A stretch of DNA of 64,000 bases, from the NCBI RefSeq assembly GCF_000150275.1, contig NW_002060944.1, positions 1,559,306-1,623,305 on the forward strand, written 5' to 3'. Under the pieces are notes generated by a model, which worked only from the letters and a program-made list of their open reading frames with translations, searched no databases and was not told the origin of the DNA. The stretch comes from Trichoplax adhaerens (lineage: Eukaryota; Placozoa; Uniplacotomia; Trichoplacea; Trichoplacidae). Shown piece after piece: positions 39,601 to 58,833 of this stretch. The first letter of the stretch is position 1, and every line of letters starts with the position of its first letter. The position numbers were made by a program, and so were the translations under genes.

Positions 39601-42600
39601 ATAATTATTGGTAGTACTAAATTGAATACAATGTGATGCAGAATAAAATATGCAATATCTTACTTGTATGACGTAAACAGCGATCACTACTATTAATTTG
39701 AACGTAGTATGCTTCCCATATCTTGAAGAAAAGATTAGTCATTAGTGCTTTTTATTTTGTATGCCATAAATAATATTATGGACTAACATGCTAAAAGTGA
39801 AAATAATTGAAGCAAATAGTATTTGGTTTATTAAAAACCTGCCGCATGTCCGGTAAATTGTAATTCAGAATATACTGATCATTATCATCAGAATCAACCG
39901 CCGTAAAACCCACTATGGAAGGCAGCCGAATATGTTTAGTTTTTACGGCATCGCGATAAAACTCAGCGAATACAGAATCCTATAAAAATTATATAAAAAT
40001 TTAAAACTTTCGTCATATTGTATAATCTTTTCCAAACACATCAATAGATAAATATTGTTATATCCGAAAATTAATTTTTTACTAGTTACACGCAATAGAT
40101 AGAATATTTATGACCTACATGAGTTGCTGTAGACACCATGACATGAGTAGCTTGAGATAATTCGGAGTTAATATTTACGTCCAGTAACTTTCAAGCAAAT
40201 AAAAATTAGAATAATATTATAGTGTCATATTGACGATTTTCGTTGTTATTTAGCAGCCGCGAAGGGCTAACGAGGAATGACACAGTATTTACAGTGTTTA
40301 AATTAGGAATAACATAAAAGAATTAATTTACCTTTAGAGTACCTGTGGCATGGGGGATTATCTGCACGTGGTTTAATAAGTCGCTAGGTGAATCGCTTCA
40401 TAGAGTAATGTTATAATAATTAATAAAGTTTCTCATCTTTATATATTTGCATAAAGCTAACTTAAATGATTCTATTTACCATTTGTGATAGTCTATACCG
40501 TTACAAGAAATAATCCAAGCATTAGCATTCTAGATAAGATCATATCGAGCAATTGAAATCGATTAGCCGTCTTTGTTATTCTAAGTTCTATTTTGAATCA
40601 GGACCATAACATACATTTTGTAATTTTATAGGCGAAATTTGATTTACAAATTTTGAATGCAAGTATTTGTACATATGACTTAGGCATCAAGAGCTAAGAG
40701 AAGCGAGCGGCTCTACTACTTATACAATTACAGAAAATTCGATCAAAATTCACAATCCTACATGATCGATTAACGTAATACCGATGTGGTCATTAACAAA
40801 AGTCGATCTTTAGCTATTCTTTGAGGTTTTAACGGGAAGGCCATCAGGCACCTTTTTGATGATTGCTATACATTTAATCAAACGAATTATGTAATAATTA
40901 ATTATCTCTATAAGGGTCTCATAGTCATTCGAGCCGGTTATTTCAATGATAACATTGTGGAGATACTATTCAGGAACTGTCTTTAATAATATTTATACCA
41001 TAACGCTCTCGTAGATAACATCGTGAAATAGTATGTACCTTCCTGTGTAAACCGTTACTCCAAATTCTCGAAATACAAATATTTACTGGGCGCTCTGAAT
41101 TATCACAATCAAAAAAAATAATGTCAACAATTTAGACGTCTACAGTATATCATATTTTATAATGTATAAGTTAATACCAACGAAATTAAGCATATCTTAA
41201 AACCTTGATCTATTTTTAAGAATTTTTTTCCTAATTTATAAGGATAATTTCGCATCCCATTATGCTTAATTAAATGATGCGCTAATACATTCCTTCTTTT
41301 AGACGTTGATGATGATATCTAATTGAGCGAAAGAAGACCGAATCGTCAAGATATCAACAACAACTAAAATTGCTTCATTAAAACTCCAACCTGCCCATGT
41401 GCTTCAATCATATCGTACAATGCGCGAACAATCGCTAAGACTAATTCCTTGCACCTAAAAGTAAACGACAAGTTAGTTAGTGTTATGTTTGTTACATACA
41501 AATTTCGTTTTGATTAGCATATTTTAATAAATCTGACCATACGATACAACGGTGATCTATCGTCAGCCATGTGCGTGGTACAGCAGTCGTCTACGTTGGA
41601 TAGAAGGTAATACATTCATGTAACAGAACTGTTATGCAATCTTTATATTAGCACGATATTCCCGTGATCAGTAACAGATTACAGTACTTACTATAGCATT
41701 AATACTTCGATTATAATTCGCAACCTGTAAGATAAATAAGTCTAAATAAAATTATTTATTGTACTGGTATTTCCGAGTTAGTCTATCGAAGATATTAATT
41801 ACACTAGAACAAGACATACACTGGCTAAGGACGTAAGATCTGATCTCACAATCACGTCACGAAGGCCACCACCCACAGAAGCAATAATTACTTGGTCGAG
41901 TATTTGGCCAGAAGATGACTGCTCTTGCCAGAACTAAAATTGTATGAGATAATATGTATTACTTTCTTACGCACTAAAATACACTAAGATTAAGATATGG
42001 ATTTCTCCATGAAATGGGAGGACTTGAAAATTATCCACTGTAGTAAAAGAAAAGAATTATGTAGTATACTACTTCTAATAATAGAACTATTATGTGATTA
42101 GAAAAAGCACTGGGAATGCATTGAAATTATGATGTTTTAGTGTTCATGAAACACGCTCGCATTTAGATTTGCTACCCTGATTCTTGACGCTATAGTTTCG
42201 AGTGCTCTTAAATGATCACAGCTTCTGTCACGATACAATTTAAAAATACTTTAAATACGCTAATGTAGTACAGCGTGTGCTCAGTAAAGTACATTGGAAC
42301 ATGTTTCACAAAAAGTGGTAAACTATCGATAATGATAGTAATCCTATTACATGCATTTCCAAATTTAAACATCTCACTCTATTCTGACTTTAATTATAAG
42401 AACTGGTAAACGTTCCGAGATCCTCTTCAACGTAGTAATTTTCTTACCGTGTTAACCGTATCATAAAAGTCAGCAACGTATTTATCCGCATAGAAGACTG
42501 CAATGGCATACATAGTTATTTTAAAAACTTTTCCAAAAATGTTCACAAGTTAGCTAACGAGTTAATTCCATAAAATCTACGACAAACCAGGACTCCGATG

Positions 42601-44841
42601 GGGAGTAGCGATAGTAATGACCGTTGTAACAGTACTGTTGTCAAAGTTAGGTAAAGTGAAAAGTGCTCTAGCGATCATGCCTCCCTAATTAATCAATAAT
42701 CAAGGTGTTAAAATCTCAGTAAGCCATTGTAACAGATAATTTTCTAACTTTTATATACAGTATAATACAACATATTATGCTAGCTACAATAGAACTTGAT
42801 TTCAATCTTAACTATAGAATGGCCAATAACAACGACAGATCTTGGTGGACTAGGTAAATTTCGGTACCCCGCGAGTATTCTCTTGATGCAATAATTAACA
42901 TATTCTGCGTTTAAGAAACTACTCATTAATAATTTGAAAGTTTTGTAATGTGCACAGTAACTAATAATATATTTTCTTTTAGATATTAAATAGAATGTAC
43001 GAATAATGTACGATGAATATGGGTTATATTATTAATACCTTATTGCATAAACAAGAAATTAATTCAGATTGTATGCATCACTAAAGTTACACATTTACTT
43101 CCAGACCGTAGACTAATATTTTCAGCCTTATTCAATAATTAGTATACCTGCTTGATCACGTAATGTACCACCGTAAAGTCCAGAAATTTCCTATATAATA
43201 CATTATGTAGAGATCATTATAGAACTGTTACATTAAGAAGGAATAAGGGTTTACAGCTTACTGCGTACAACTCAGTAACTTAAAGACACGAATACTGCAC
43301 TAAGATAGCTTTGCAAAATCTTTCTGCAATACTGCGTTCATTGGAATAGGCAAATAAATATTGGTCATAGCAGTTTGATAGCAAAGATAGAAATTTAGTA
43401 AAGCAATGTGAGTTGTGAGCTGATAAATATTACCTCATTTAAATCAATGGTGTAATAATTAAAATGCTCCTTTCTATTCATTGACTTTTGATACGAAATT
43501 GAGGCAAGAGATCGAACTTTAATACATAATAAAGATATAACAACCAAAAATACTTAATAAGAGCTAGTATAAGTAGATTGATTAATATCTAAAAATCACC
43601 TTGTTTGTAACTACCAGCGTTGCCAGGGATGAATAATATCGGAATACCGAATATATGATCGTTCCTGAGCGTTTTCGTATTTACACGTAATGTTGTATAG
43701 GATAACAAATTAGATCCGTAAGACTCGTAAAGACCCATATTCGTCAATTCTAATGCTAGTTTTAATCTCTTTCGATTTTTTAAAATTAAAACTTCTGTTT
43801 TATGAACTTAGCTAACATGAGTATTACTTGAGGAATTGATAAATTATCACGTAAAAGCGTAAGGCTACATTACAGATGCAATTATTTCATACAATAGTAC
43901 ACGTGTATAATCCCATCCTTTGAAATAAAGATATGCGTAAATTATGCTAACTAACATGGTATTTCAAATAGTCGTGCTGAATTGTAATCCTTCTAGATAA
44001 GAATACTATCATGGGAATCTATACATATCACTACATGAGATCGAGCAAGGTTTTTTGAGCAATGAATGTATGATACCCATTGCGTAACTGGCAAATTAGA
44101 CCTTCAAATAAACCATGATATTGCAATCATTACCTTAACGTTTCTGCATAGTACCTAATAGTGGAAATGTGATAAGGTTAATACACTGGATTACATTATT
44201 ATTCATTCAGAGACATTAACACCAAATGATCAGCAATTTACAAGGCTAAACATTTGCTTTAATCCAAGAAATGATACGCGTACTAACCCTTCTCCATAAA
44301 GATAGAGTGTATAGCGCGGAAATTTGGCCTGAATTGTGGTTGGTAACGGTATTGGCTATATCAAGAATATTAAACAACGGTACATATGGCAGTCAGTCAG
44401 ACATACAAAAGAAGCAGTTCGTTTTAACTGTCACGAAAAGAGGTGAGTGTAGTAGGTTTCATGGAGTTAAGATAGCTAAGATATGTGTGTGCTATGCACT
44501 ATATTAGCAATCCAAGATATAAAGTGCAGAGCCATTCACGAATTGCATATTAATTAATTAATAATAATTTAAGAATCGGATATTGATGTTGGAGGTAATA
44601 CCTATACAGTGTCATATTGTTTACCTCCAATTGATAAGTCATTTTAAATGTAGTCAAATAAATTGCAATATTATTACAAACGTACGATGTAATCAATCTT
44701 TTCATACATGTAAGACATGCTGCAATAGTTCTTTTCTAGATTGCGAGAAATATCCCAAATACCAACCATAGTCAATGTAACGAAAGTGCTACAAAATAGC
44801 CAAAGCATCAAATTTCGATTAGACATAGCTGGAAAGGCCAT
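36645..44841 (-). CDS. PGAP1: PGAP1, GPI inositol-deacylase
   Basis: ER membrane lipase that removes the inositol acyl chain from new GPI anchors so GPI proteins can leave the ER. It spreads over 8.2 kb in many short exons. The first exon starts at ATG 44841 with a signal-anchor (LMLWLFCSTFVTLTMVGIWD) followed by EKNYCSMSYMYE. Further along are LALELTNMGLYESYG (about 43790), GIPILFIPGNAGSYKQ (about 43665-43611) and SGLYGGTLRD (about 43190-43155). The lipase motif GHSIGG is split by an intron (GHSI at about 42825, GGMIARALFTLPNF at about 42690). SVGGGLRDVIVRSD is near 41890 and ELVLAIVRALYDMIEAHG near 41440. Exons 38700-36645 encode the C-terminal membrane part, including FLTIPSAIMWFKNLR (37120) and NVMPDPFMHESLLASCG (36990). 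The end RDKKKD carries a KKxx-type ER retrieval signal. Middle exon borders were not all resolved. Confidence 0.92.
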
Positions 44842-45551
44842 TCTCCACCAAATGGATAGTCTTGGCAAGATAGTATCATTTAACCTAGTGTAGTGCAGTA
44901 TAATACTGTTAAGTTACTGTAACTGTACAGTACCTACTAGTACAATGTACAGTACATACTACTGTACTCGTTCGACAGTACTGTACTGTACATTCAAAAT
45001 CCGAGGCGGTAAAATATTGTACTGTACTGTACAGTACAGTGTACAGTGTACAGTACAGTATACTACTGTACGATGTACTGTAGCGAGCAAATTTGCAGAC
45101 ATCTCATTCTTCTAAACACTGTCGTGAGTACGTGAGTAGTCGCGAGTGTCGTCTATGCATCACGTGACATGTCCTTATTGTACTTTAGCTAGTACGGTAC
45201 GTGATGAGGCATGACTTTGGACCAGGTACCCGAACAGTACTTGACTTCGATACAGTACTGTACAATCCAGCACAAGAGCTGCAAATCCGTGAAATCATTA
45301 AAATTCCCAATAATAAAAAATTGGCTTTTTTTTTTATTAATTTGTTTTCATTCGATCCTGCTGAGTATTCTGTACTATATCTATCTCTATTTTTCTGCTG
45401 TCACCGCTGGAATTGATCGATCGAGATTGAGCATTTTCAAAGCAAAATACCGAAATCTGTTGACGGAGCTAAGCCAATTGCCGAGCTATTATCAATTAAT
45501 AGTTACTGCATGCTAAAATTTCAATCATTCTTATTTTTATAAATAACAAAT
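44842..45551. promoter_or_regulatory. Divergent promoter region PGAP1 / alpha-glucosidase
   Basis: Head-to-head interval of only 710 bases, so both promoters must lie here. More than a quarter of it is CAGTA/TACTG island C. A run of isolated GTAC palindromes continues to about 45270. No coding exon is seen; short frames on the right side have no similarity. Confidence 0.55.
44893..45085. repeat. CAGTA/TACTG palindromic island C
   Basis: Same pentamer pair with flips of strand sense, for example ACTGTACTGTACAGTACAGT near 45020. It begins about 50 bases from the PGAP1 start codon and ends about 470 bases before the GH31 start. Confidence 0.9.
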
Positions 45552-52043
<6,492 letters not shown>

Positions 52044-53598
52044 ATTCTTTAGAAGTTATCGTGTTACCCCTAAATATATTATTAATTTTTGCGATTAAAA
52101 TTTACGCTTGGATTACTATAGTTTAATAGAAATCTAATGTAATAAATAATTAAATCTTGATGCTTACCACACTCCTTTTTTAACTTGTATGTGTCATTTT
52201 CAATTGGTGCATTCCTTACGCTCACATGTTACAGGTTATGCCGAGTAATTGTACTCGTATATTTTGAAAATATTAATGCGCAACGTTCATTACAACGCAA
52301 TACACTGGATATGAAATTCTAAAACGTTGTATTTTACTGGAAGCCATAGTCTATCATGTGATTAAAATACAGCTAAAATCATGTGCACTTCTATAACTAC
52401 AGTGTGGCATTTTCTTACTATGTAACTGCATAGTATTATTGGAAAGCGTTATCAATTACCCAAAAATATTGTATCAGAATATGTTAGTTTTGGAGTAAAG
52501 GAATAAATAAAAGTATCAAGAATCATAATCAGGACTTATATAATTTCATATACAATTATTTTTAATAGTTAGGTTCACGATACAGATAATAATAAACTTT
52601 ATAAATTAGCGGTGCCGATTCGTTCTCATGATTCTTGCCCTCAAAATTTATGTAATGCTAGATAAGATATAATATTTATGACTCACGATGTTCAGTAGTA
52701 GTTAGTAAGTTGTCTTAGTCAACTTTAACTAGCATATTCGTGAATCATGGCCGTCTCAGGAATTCGAATTCTATCCACTTTGTGTAAACATGCGATATAC
52801 AGTTTACAATGTTGTGGCAGATTTATTGGAAGGTGCTGTTGAAATATCTAATACGCGTATGTAGGAATGCCAGAAGTCATGACCGCTGACAGTCAACTCG
52901 GTACTACCACCTTGGTCAAGATTGGCCACTGTAAATTTGTACGATAGACCGCGATGAAAATTCAAGTTGAATTTATACTGTAAGCACCTCTACTTGTGGC
53001 TTACATGTATAATTTTACCAAGTGATGATTTTTTGCATTTATAAAATGATTTGAGATGCTATACTGTACCAATACCTATAATTTAACATGATATTAAATA
53101 CTGATGACGATTTGCTGTTACATGGCATATATCAGAACTCTAATTGAATCGTATTGACATACTGTACAGTATAGTAAATAGCCGTATATGAATGCACTAC
53201 AGAATGCAATACACAAAGCGATTTCTGTATTACAGTACCATAGTTTCGCAATACTCGTTATGAAATGGATACAATCGAATTAAAGTCGCTCAGAGATAAC
53301 TTACGTACGGGTAGTATTTCTACAGACTACTAGATATACAATCCAGTAGTCTATGGTATTTTCTTCTACTATATACACACACTTATTAAATATGAATATG
53401 TAATAATGCGCATACTGTACAGCATACGAAGTAACCTGCACAGATTCATGTTTTTCACTGTATGTAATTAAGTGAGTAAGTATAGCGTTAACCTCCAATA
53501 CGAGTACTGACGTCCGTAGTAGCCGATGAGATTATAATTAGTATAACCCACAAGGTACCATCGGCAATGCAGCGAGATAATTAACTACGTTAGTCGCT
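52044..53598. other. Intergenic DNA
   Basis: AT-rich, with a candidate poly(A) signal at 52141. Single palindromes TACTGTACAGTA (53159) and a related one (53413), plus an 8-bp-arm inverted repeat (AGACTACT...AGTAGTCT, about 53323-53354). No coding exon is seen. Confidence 0.45.
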
Positions 53599-53905
53599 AT
53601 GAAAGGATCTGTTTTACTCACATGCTTCAACTCATTGTAAAGAATTGATTTTATGTAGGCTATCTTCATTCAAATTCTACACTAGTTCTGATCATGATAC
53701 AATAAAACAACCTAAAGTCGCCGATGAAGAAAAGTTGAAAAGAAAGATTGATAGCATTTGCAATCATTGGACAAGAACCAGCGAGCAAAAGTGGAGGACG
53801 GCACTGACAAAAGGAAATCGTTGTAATATAAGTACAGAAACTATCAATAAATGTTTACGCAAAGTCAACCAGTTGCAATATCCCAACAATGATCTACATT
53901 CTTAG
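53599..53905 (+). CDS. Small hypothetical protein, possibly mitochondrial
   Basis: The 3' part (53659-53905) is an open frame of reasonable composition reading DEEKLKRKIDSICNHWTRTS and ending QYPNNDLHS. It has no ATG near its 5' end, but a splice acceptor (TTATGTAG) lies there. Joining an upstream piece, 53599-53636 (MKGSVLLTCFNS), would give a 94-residue product with a basic/hydroxylated N-terminus like a mitochondrial presequence. That join would need an intron of only 22 bases (53637-53658), so a different first exon is also possible. I recognise no family. Confidence 0.3.
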
Positions 53906-54824
53906 CATCACTTGACTGGACTACAGTATAATTAAAGCCAGAACCATGGACTATTAAGAAAGATATCTTTAAAAGTCCATGCTAGAACTTTACTAGTTTC
54001 GTTCACCTTACTTCAAGCAAGATAATAATTGACTGTGGATAAATATACAGTACGGTATACACTACGTATACGACACATAAAAACAAGCCACCTACACGGA
54101 TTGTGATAGTGCCTTTTGAAAACAAATTTATTATATTAAATTCATAGATACGTTAGCCATTAGATCCTTGTAATAGAAACCATACGTAATCAACACTGAT
54201 AATTATAGTGATAGCACTAAAAACTCACTTCACGTGTACTGATCTTTCTTGTACCAAATATTAGATAGCTGATTCATTTACAACTAGACAGAAGTGCTCG
54301 ATCTTATATAGTGGTAATAAGTGGTAAAGTTAGCAGCTAACATGCGGATTACCAAAGTGATTAATGAAATTAGTAGATACTTAAACAATTATTCGATAAA
54401 ATAAGAGCGTAATATATCTACATTTATATAAAAATAAAATAAGCTAAATTTCATAGTTGGTTGATCAATCCTCGGATATAAATGAAAAATTAATGTATCA
54501 CTGGCGTGCAATGAAATATACACATAATTGTATTTATGCAATTTACAGAATGTCGTAACATTTCACTATCAATAACAAACAAACAGTATTTCCAGAACTT
54601 AATTGTGAAACACTAATTGTAAGTACGCATATATATATATATTTATATATTTGAATGCGTTATTAACACATCGTATTTGTTGGTGAAGTCAAATAAGCTG
54701 TCTAATTAATTTAAATTAGTAATGGGTATAATTTAATCAGAATGGTTAGCATGAGAAGTAAGTTGTACAACAACTTTAGTCTGGCATCACTAGATGAATT
54801 ATTTGATTAAATACTTAAAACTGA
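53906..54824. other. Intergenic DNA
   Basis: AT-rich, with a TA-rich run near 54628-54652. It should contain the 3' UTR of the F-box/ankyrin gene. No gene is seen. Confidence 0.45.
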
Positions 54825-57059
54825 TTACATAAGATTAACTTGTCCAGTAGCTTTCTCGGCTTCAAATAATAGTCGAACACATTCCTTAACTACTGCAGCA
54901 TTGGCAATGTTTATATTATGGATTGTATTCATCTTGATTAGTTGTCGAGGTGTTACTAAGTTCTTATTCAAGATATTGGGTCTGGCACCAGAATTTAACA
55001 ATAAGGCAATCCAAGATGGTTTCAAACTAGCAGCAGCTTCATGCAGGGGACTATTAGCACCTTTATCACATTTATTAACATCAGCATTATATAAAATGCA
55101 CATATTTAAGCAATGTTCAATCAATTTATCAAATCTTGTTTGAAATAAAGAATGATTAAACTGTGGCTTATTGTTACAGCATAATAACTCATGTAATACC
55201 GTCCGACCGTTCTCATAGCATGCATTCACATCACTACCATGTTCTAATAGTAATTTCAAGCAGTTAAATGCTGTTATTTGAGTAAATGATTTCTCAACGT
55301 CAAATTGATTATTGCTAACAATAGCAACTAATATATCTAATTCTTCAGTCATGGGATTCTTATCAGGTTGTAAACTGATTTTCTTGAAGTAGTTATAAAC
55401 AACGATTTCTAGTAGTGCTACTGTTTTGGGGATAGAGCCATAATCCCCATAGATAATATTCGTATTAGCACCAGCTTTTAGCAGTAATTGCATACATTCA
55501 GGGTGGTAATATTTCGCAGTTGATAGTAACGGACAAAATAAGTGGTAATCTTCGGCTTGTAATAACTGTAAGAACATATCAATTCGTCGCAATGGATCTC
55601 TTTCTCTTGTAGATAACAAATGTATTCTTTGATCAATAACAGCACCTTCATTAATCAAAACTTGTAAACTATCACAACAGCCATGGGTAGCAGCTAATAG
55701 CAATGCTCGACAACTTTCAGATCGTGGAGAGAATGAATGTTCTGAAATTAAGTATTGAACACCTTGGCTAAAATTACTCCGCGTAGCTACTTCTAATGTG
55801 TTGAAATTGCCAAGATACTCAGTTATTTGTAAATCTTCATATAAGCAATATCGATTTTGAACTAGTAATTTTAAACAGTCTAATTGCTTCCATCGTAATA
55901 CGGCTGCCAAAGCCGACATGGTCGGCTGGCGAGATTCATTTGCACCACCGATCTTGGCCGTCCTAGCATGGTGAGTAAGCAATAATCCTACACATTCGAC
56001 ATATCCTAATATAAGCGCCCACCACAGTGCTGTACAACAACATCGATCTTGTTCATTAACCTCGTCAACTGAGCATGTCTTTAAAACTGAACGTAGCCGT
56101 TCAATATTATTACACATGACGAGTTTATGTAGGCTAGGCATAACATAAGCATCAGCAATTTTAGTGATTAGGACTTGTAAGCACTCCATTTGATGAGAAA
56201 AAGCAGCTAAATGGAACAACGTTGAGTTAACACGTTTTCTAGCTAAGTGGTTAATATTGGCTCCACGATTCAATAATAACCGTAAGCAATGGGTATGACC
56301 TTTTACAATAGCTACACGAACAGGATGGTTATATTTGCCACCATTACTATTACCGAAATTTCGAGTGAAAGGTACAGTACGTTTGGCTTTATTATCAGCG
56401 GCATAACGATTAATATCAGCACCAAGACGTATTAACGTAGATCCCCACACATCGAAGCCATCGCGCATGGCTTGAATTAGAAATAAATTTATCTCTGTTA
56501 CACGATCACCAGTATTATTCGACGAAGAAGAAACATAAGAGATCCATTTGATTGTCGATTTTAATGAATTATTATTATTACCGGTAGAATCATAAATCAT
56601 TTGCTGATAATTGTGATTATAAGATCCTAGGACAAATTGGTAATAACATCGAAGAGATGTATCACTTGGAGGCTTAAATCGTGGAAACAATCTCTGATGG
56701 TACTTGTACCCTAAATAGCTTTTACTATAATAGCGATAGTATGTATCGCCGTCGACTAACACTGGTTTACTTGTCAACTCAGTCATGATTTTTTGTTTCC
56801 AAAGATATTCCGAGCTAGCGATATACGCAAAGGCACGACAGCAACATGCCATTCTGGCCACATCACACCCAAGAAGGAATTCCATGACTCGAGTTAACAT
56901 TTCGTCAGGTAAATCCTGCAAGGTCAAACCTGGGGTGGATTCTGCGGCGTGTATTTGATGCGAAGCATCTTCCTCAGGCGGTAACTGATCGATGGATAAA
57001 TGCCCTAATTGGCTAGCGACGATAAGGTCTGGTGACTGTAATGAGTTCTTTTCTGCCAT
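54825..57059 (-). CDS. F-box/ankyrin-repeat protein, intronless
   Basis: Probable substrate adaptor of an SCF (SKP1-CUL1) ubiquitin ligase. The 744-residue protein lies in one uninterrupted exon. Residues about 47-88 are an F-box (LQDLPDEMLTRVMEFLLGCD through SSEYLWKQK). From about residue 200 to 720 there are at least eight ankyrin-like units, such as HPVRVAIVKGHTHCLRLLLN, STLFHLAAFSHQMECLQVLI, ALWWALILGYVECVGLLLT and SPLHEAAASLKPSWIALLLN. Spacing is irregular, with Asn/Ser-rich inserts (residues about 150-185). The C-terminus lacks a recognisable SOCS box. ATG 57059 was chosen because it opens the frame ahead of the F-box. Genes on both sides have many introns; this one has none. No clear one-to-one vertebrate orthologue comes to mind. 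Confidence 0.88.
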   Translation of the reverse strand: MAEKNSLQSPDLIVASQLGHLSIDQLPPEEDASHQIHAAESTPGLTLQDLPDEMLTRVMEFLLGCDVARMACCCRAFAYIASSEYLWKQKIMTELTSKPVLVDGDTYYRYYSKSYLGYKYHQRLFPRFKPPSDTSLRCYYQFVLGSYNHNYQQMIYDSTGNNNNSLKSTIKWISYVSSSSNNTGDRVTEINLFLIQAMRDGFDVWGSTLIRLGADINRYAADNKAKRTVPFTRNFGNSNGGKYNHPVRVAIVKGHTHCLRLLLNRGANINHLARKRVNSTLFHLAAFSHQMECLQVLITKIADAYVMPSLHKLVMCNNIERLRSVLKTCSVDEVNEQDRCCCTALWWALILGYVECVGLLLTHHARTAKIGGANESRQPTMSALAAVLRWKQLDCLKLLVQNRYCLYEDLQITEYLGNFNTLEVATRSNFSQGVQYLISEHSFSPRSESCRALLLAATHGCCDSLQVLINEGAVIDQRIHLLSTRERDPLRRIDMFLQLLQAEDYHLFCPLLSTAKYYHPECMQLLLKAGANTNIIYGDYGSIPKTVALLEIVVYNYFKKISLQPDKNPMTEELDILVAIVSNNQFDVEKSFTQITAFNCLKLLLEHGSDVNACYENGRTVLHELLCCNNKPQFNHSLFQTRFDKLIEHCLNMCILYNADVNKCDKGANSPLHEAAASLKPSWIALLLNSGARPNILNKNLVTPRQLIKMNTIHNINIANAAVVKECVRLLFEAEKATGQVNLM

Positions 57060-57540
57060 GGAGTCTCACAGCTGCAGCACTAACATACCAAACTTTCAAT
57101 TTCCCTTAACAATTAATTAATGGAATTAGTTCTAAAACGGTCCAGTCACCACAATCAAAGTTGGTTAGCGTCTAGTACAGTGCAGTGCAACACTAACTAC
57201 CGCTTCAATTCAGTTTTCTTTATTTTATTTAGCTAAAACCAGCCCTAGTAGTAAATTACTGTTCAGTATTTGAACCAAACTAGAGTAGAAAGTTCCAATT
57301 TCATTTATTTAGTGTCAACTGTGCTACAGTAACAGCAACGTACTGTACAATACTTGTCAGTAGTAACTTCGACCATCCTTTCGCTAGTAGTCCACTGTAT
57401 GGATTTCGTATGACTGTAACCGTACGTCTGTACCGTAAGCTCTAGCGAAAGAGGGATCGGCCGGCAGTCTAATTTTTTGACGAGTCCCGGTCTCGTTCAG
57501 GGTCCGGGTCTACGGTCCCTGAGGCTTTGTGAAAACGTCA

Positions 57541-57796
57541 CAGTGTACTGTACAGTATGTACTGTACTGTAGAGTGTGCAGTACTGTAGTACTGTACTGT
57601 GTGTCGAAAAAAATGATGTCACCCTTATCCTAGGTAGTAGGTACTGTAGCAGAGTACTTAGTATCGTAGAGTCGATCCTAGTCGTGGACCCTCACACAAA
57701 GTAGCGTACAGTAGCTAATGTTGTATAGGAGCTTGAGATAGGCTTGTGTATAGTATGTTGGACCTTACGGTACTGTACTATACAGTACAGTACAAA
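57541..57796. repeat. CAGTA/TACTG palindromic island D
   Basis: Two short dense stretches (57541-57600 and 57768-57796) of the same flipping pentamers, separated by looser GTAC-containing sequence. It lies about 480 bases upstream of the F-box/ankyrin start codon. Confidence 0.8.
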
Positions 57797-57902
57797 GCAC
57801 AACTTTCGCTACAGTACAAACTGCAGGGTGACATCATTTTTTCTACAGTTAAACAATTTAGGATGTAAACATGACTTTGGTAGCGTACTGCATAATATAA
57901 TA

Positions 57903-57921
57903 TTTTTTTTTTTTTTTTTTT
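57903..57921. repeat. Poly(T) run
   Basis: Nineteen consecutive T bases. It could be simple slippage or the tail of an old minus-strand retrocopy; no retrocopied sequence is recognised beside it. Confidence 0.9.
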
Positions 57922-58665
57922 GAATCGAAACACAGTACAATGAGCGGTCTCTAGATGGATTACTCTTTCGGTCGTCGACAAGCAAACTTTCAGTGATTGT
58001 TCTCTACACTTAAATATCGCATCACTATCACATTAGTGTTCATTGTTTAGAAGACAGTGCATCATTCTTACTATAACGGGGCAACTATTGTAATTATACA
58101 AAGTAAGAACTGCACTAAGTGTTTTAATCGTGCTAAGATATTGCCTACCAGTGTACGTACTGTATTGGGCGGGTGGGCGGTGGACAAAATAATTTGGTAG
58201 AAATTTGAAACAGGCAAATATTTAGTTAAATGCAGGACACTGGTGCCTACTGCAACTGTGATATATTGTAAAATTACAGGATATTACTACATTACTACGT
58301 ATTTACTGAATTATCTATTGCTATTTCTCTAAATAAATAACAGTATGATAACACCGTAATTATTTACGAAACAACTCGTTACTTTACAAAGTAACGACTG
58401 TCTTCATTCATGCGATGTATTTTACGGTTTAGAAAAATGCTCTACACTTTTTTATGCAACGGTCGTCAACTTTGCAAGCTTGCTAGTACCAGTTTGGCGG
58501 AATAAGTCTGTACTACAAGCGAGCAAATCAATCACCAATATAATGTCAATTACTAATTCGTTCCTAATAAATGAACAACGATTTTCTGCATCCCTTTAAT
58601 AATATAATTGATTAATAATTACACGCTAGCTGCCAAATAAAATATGAATAGTTTATCAATAAAAT

Positions 58666-58833
58666 ATGTCAGGTATAAATCGAGCATTAAAAGCTGTAAA
58701 GCCTGTATTTAAATTGGCATATCCGCTGCTCAGAAATACAATTTATCATTCAGTTTACAATGTAAAGCACAAGCAGGAACAGGAGCCGTGCGGATGCAAT
58801 ATAAGCGAATATCTTGCTCTAGCAGCGATATGA
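58666..58833 (+). CDS. Candidate 55-residue small protein
   Basis: An ATG-to-TGA frame begins MSGINRALKAVKPVFKLAYP, with a basic, helix-prone N-terminal half. It ends with a Cys-containing segment (EPCGCNISEYLALAAI). Composition is more protein-like than neighbouring AT-rich frames. There is no recognised family and no clear transcript context, so it may be chance. Confidence 0.22.
   Translation: MSGINRALKAVKPVFKLAYPLLRNTIYHSVYNVKHKQEQEPCGCNISEYLALAAI

Noticed and set aside
57903-57921. Retrotransposon poly(A) tail
   Set aside because: No recognisable retroelement or retrocopied gene sits next to the T run.
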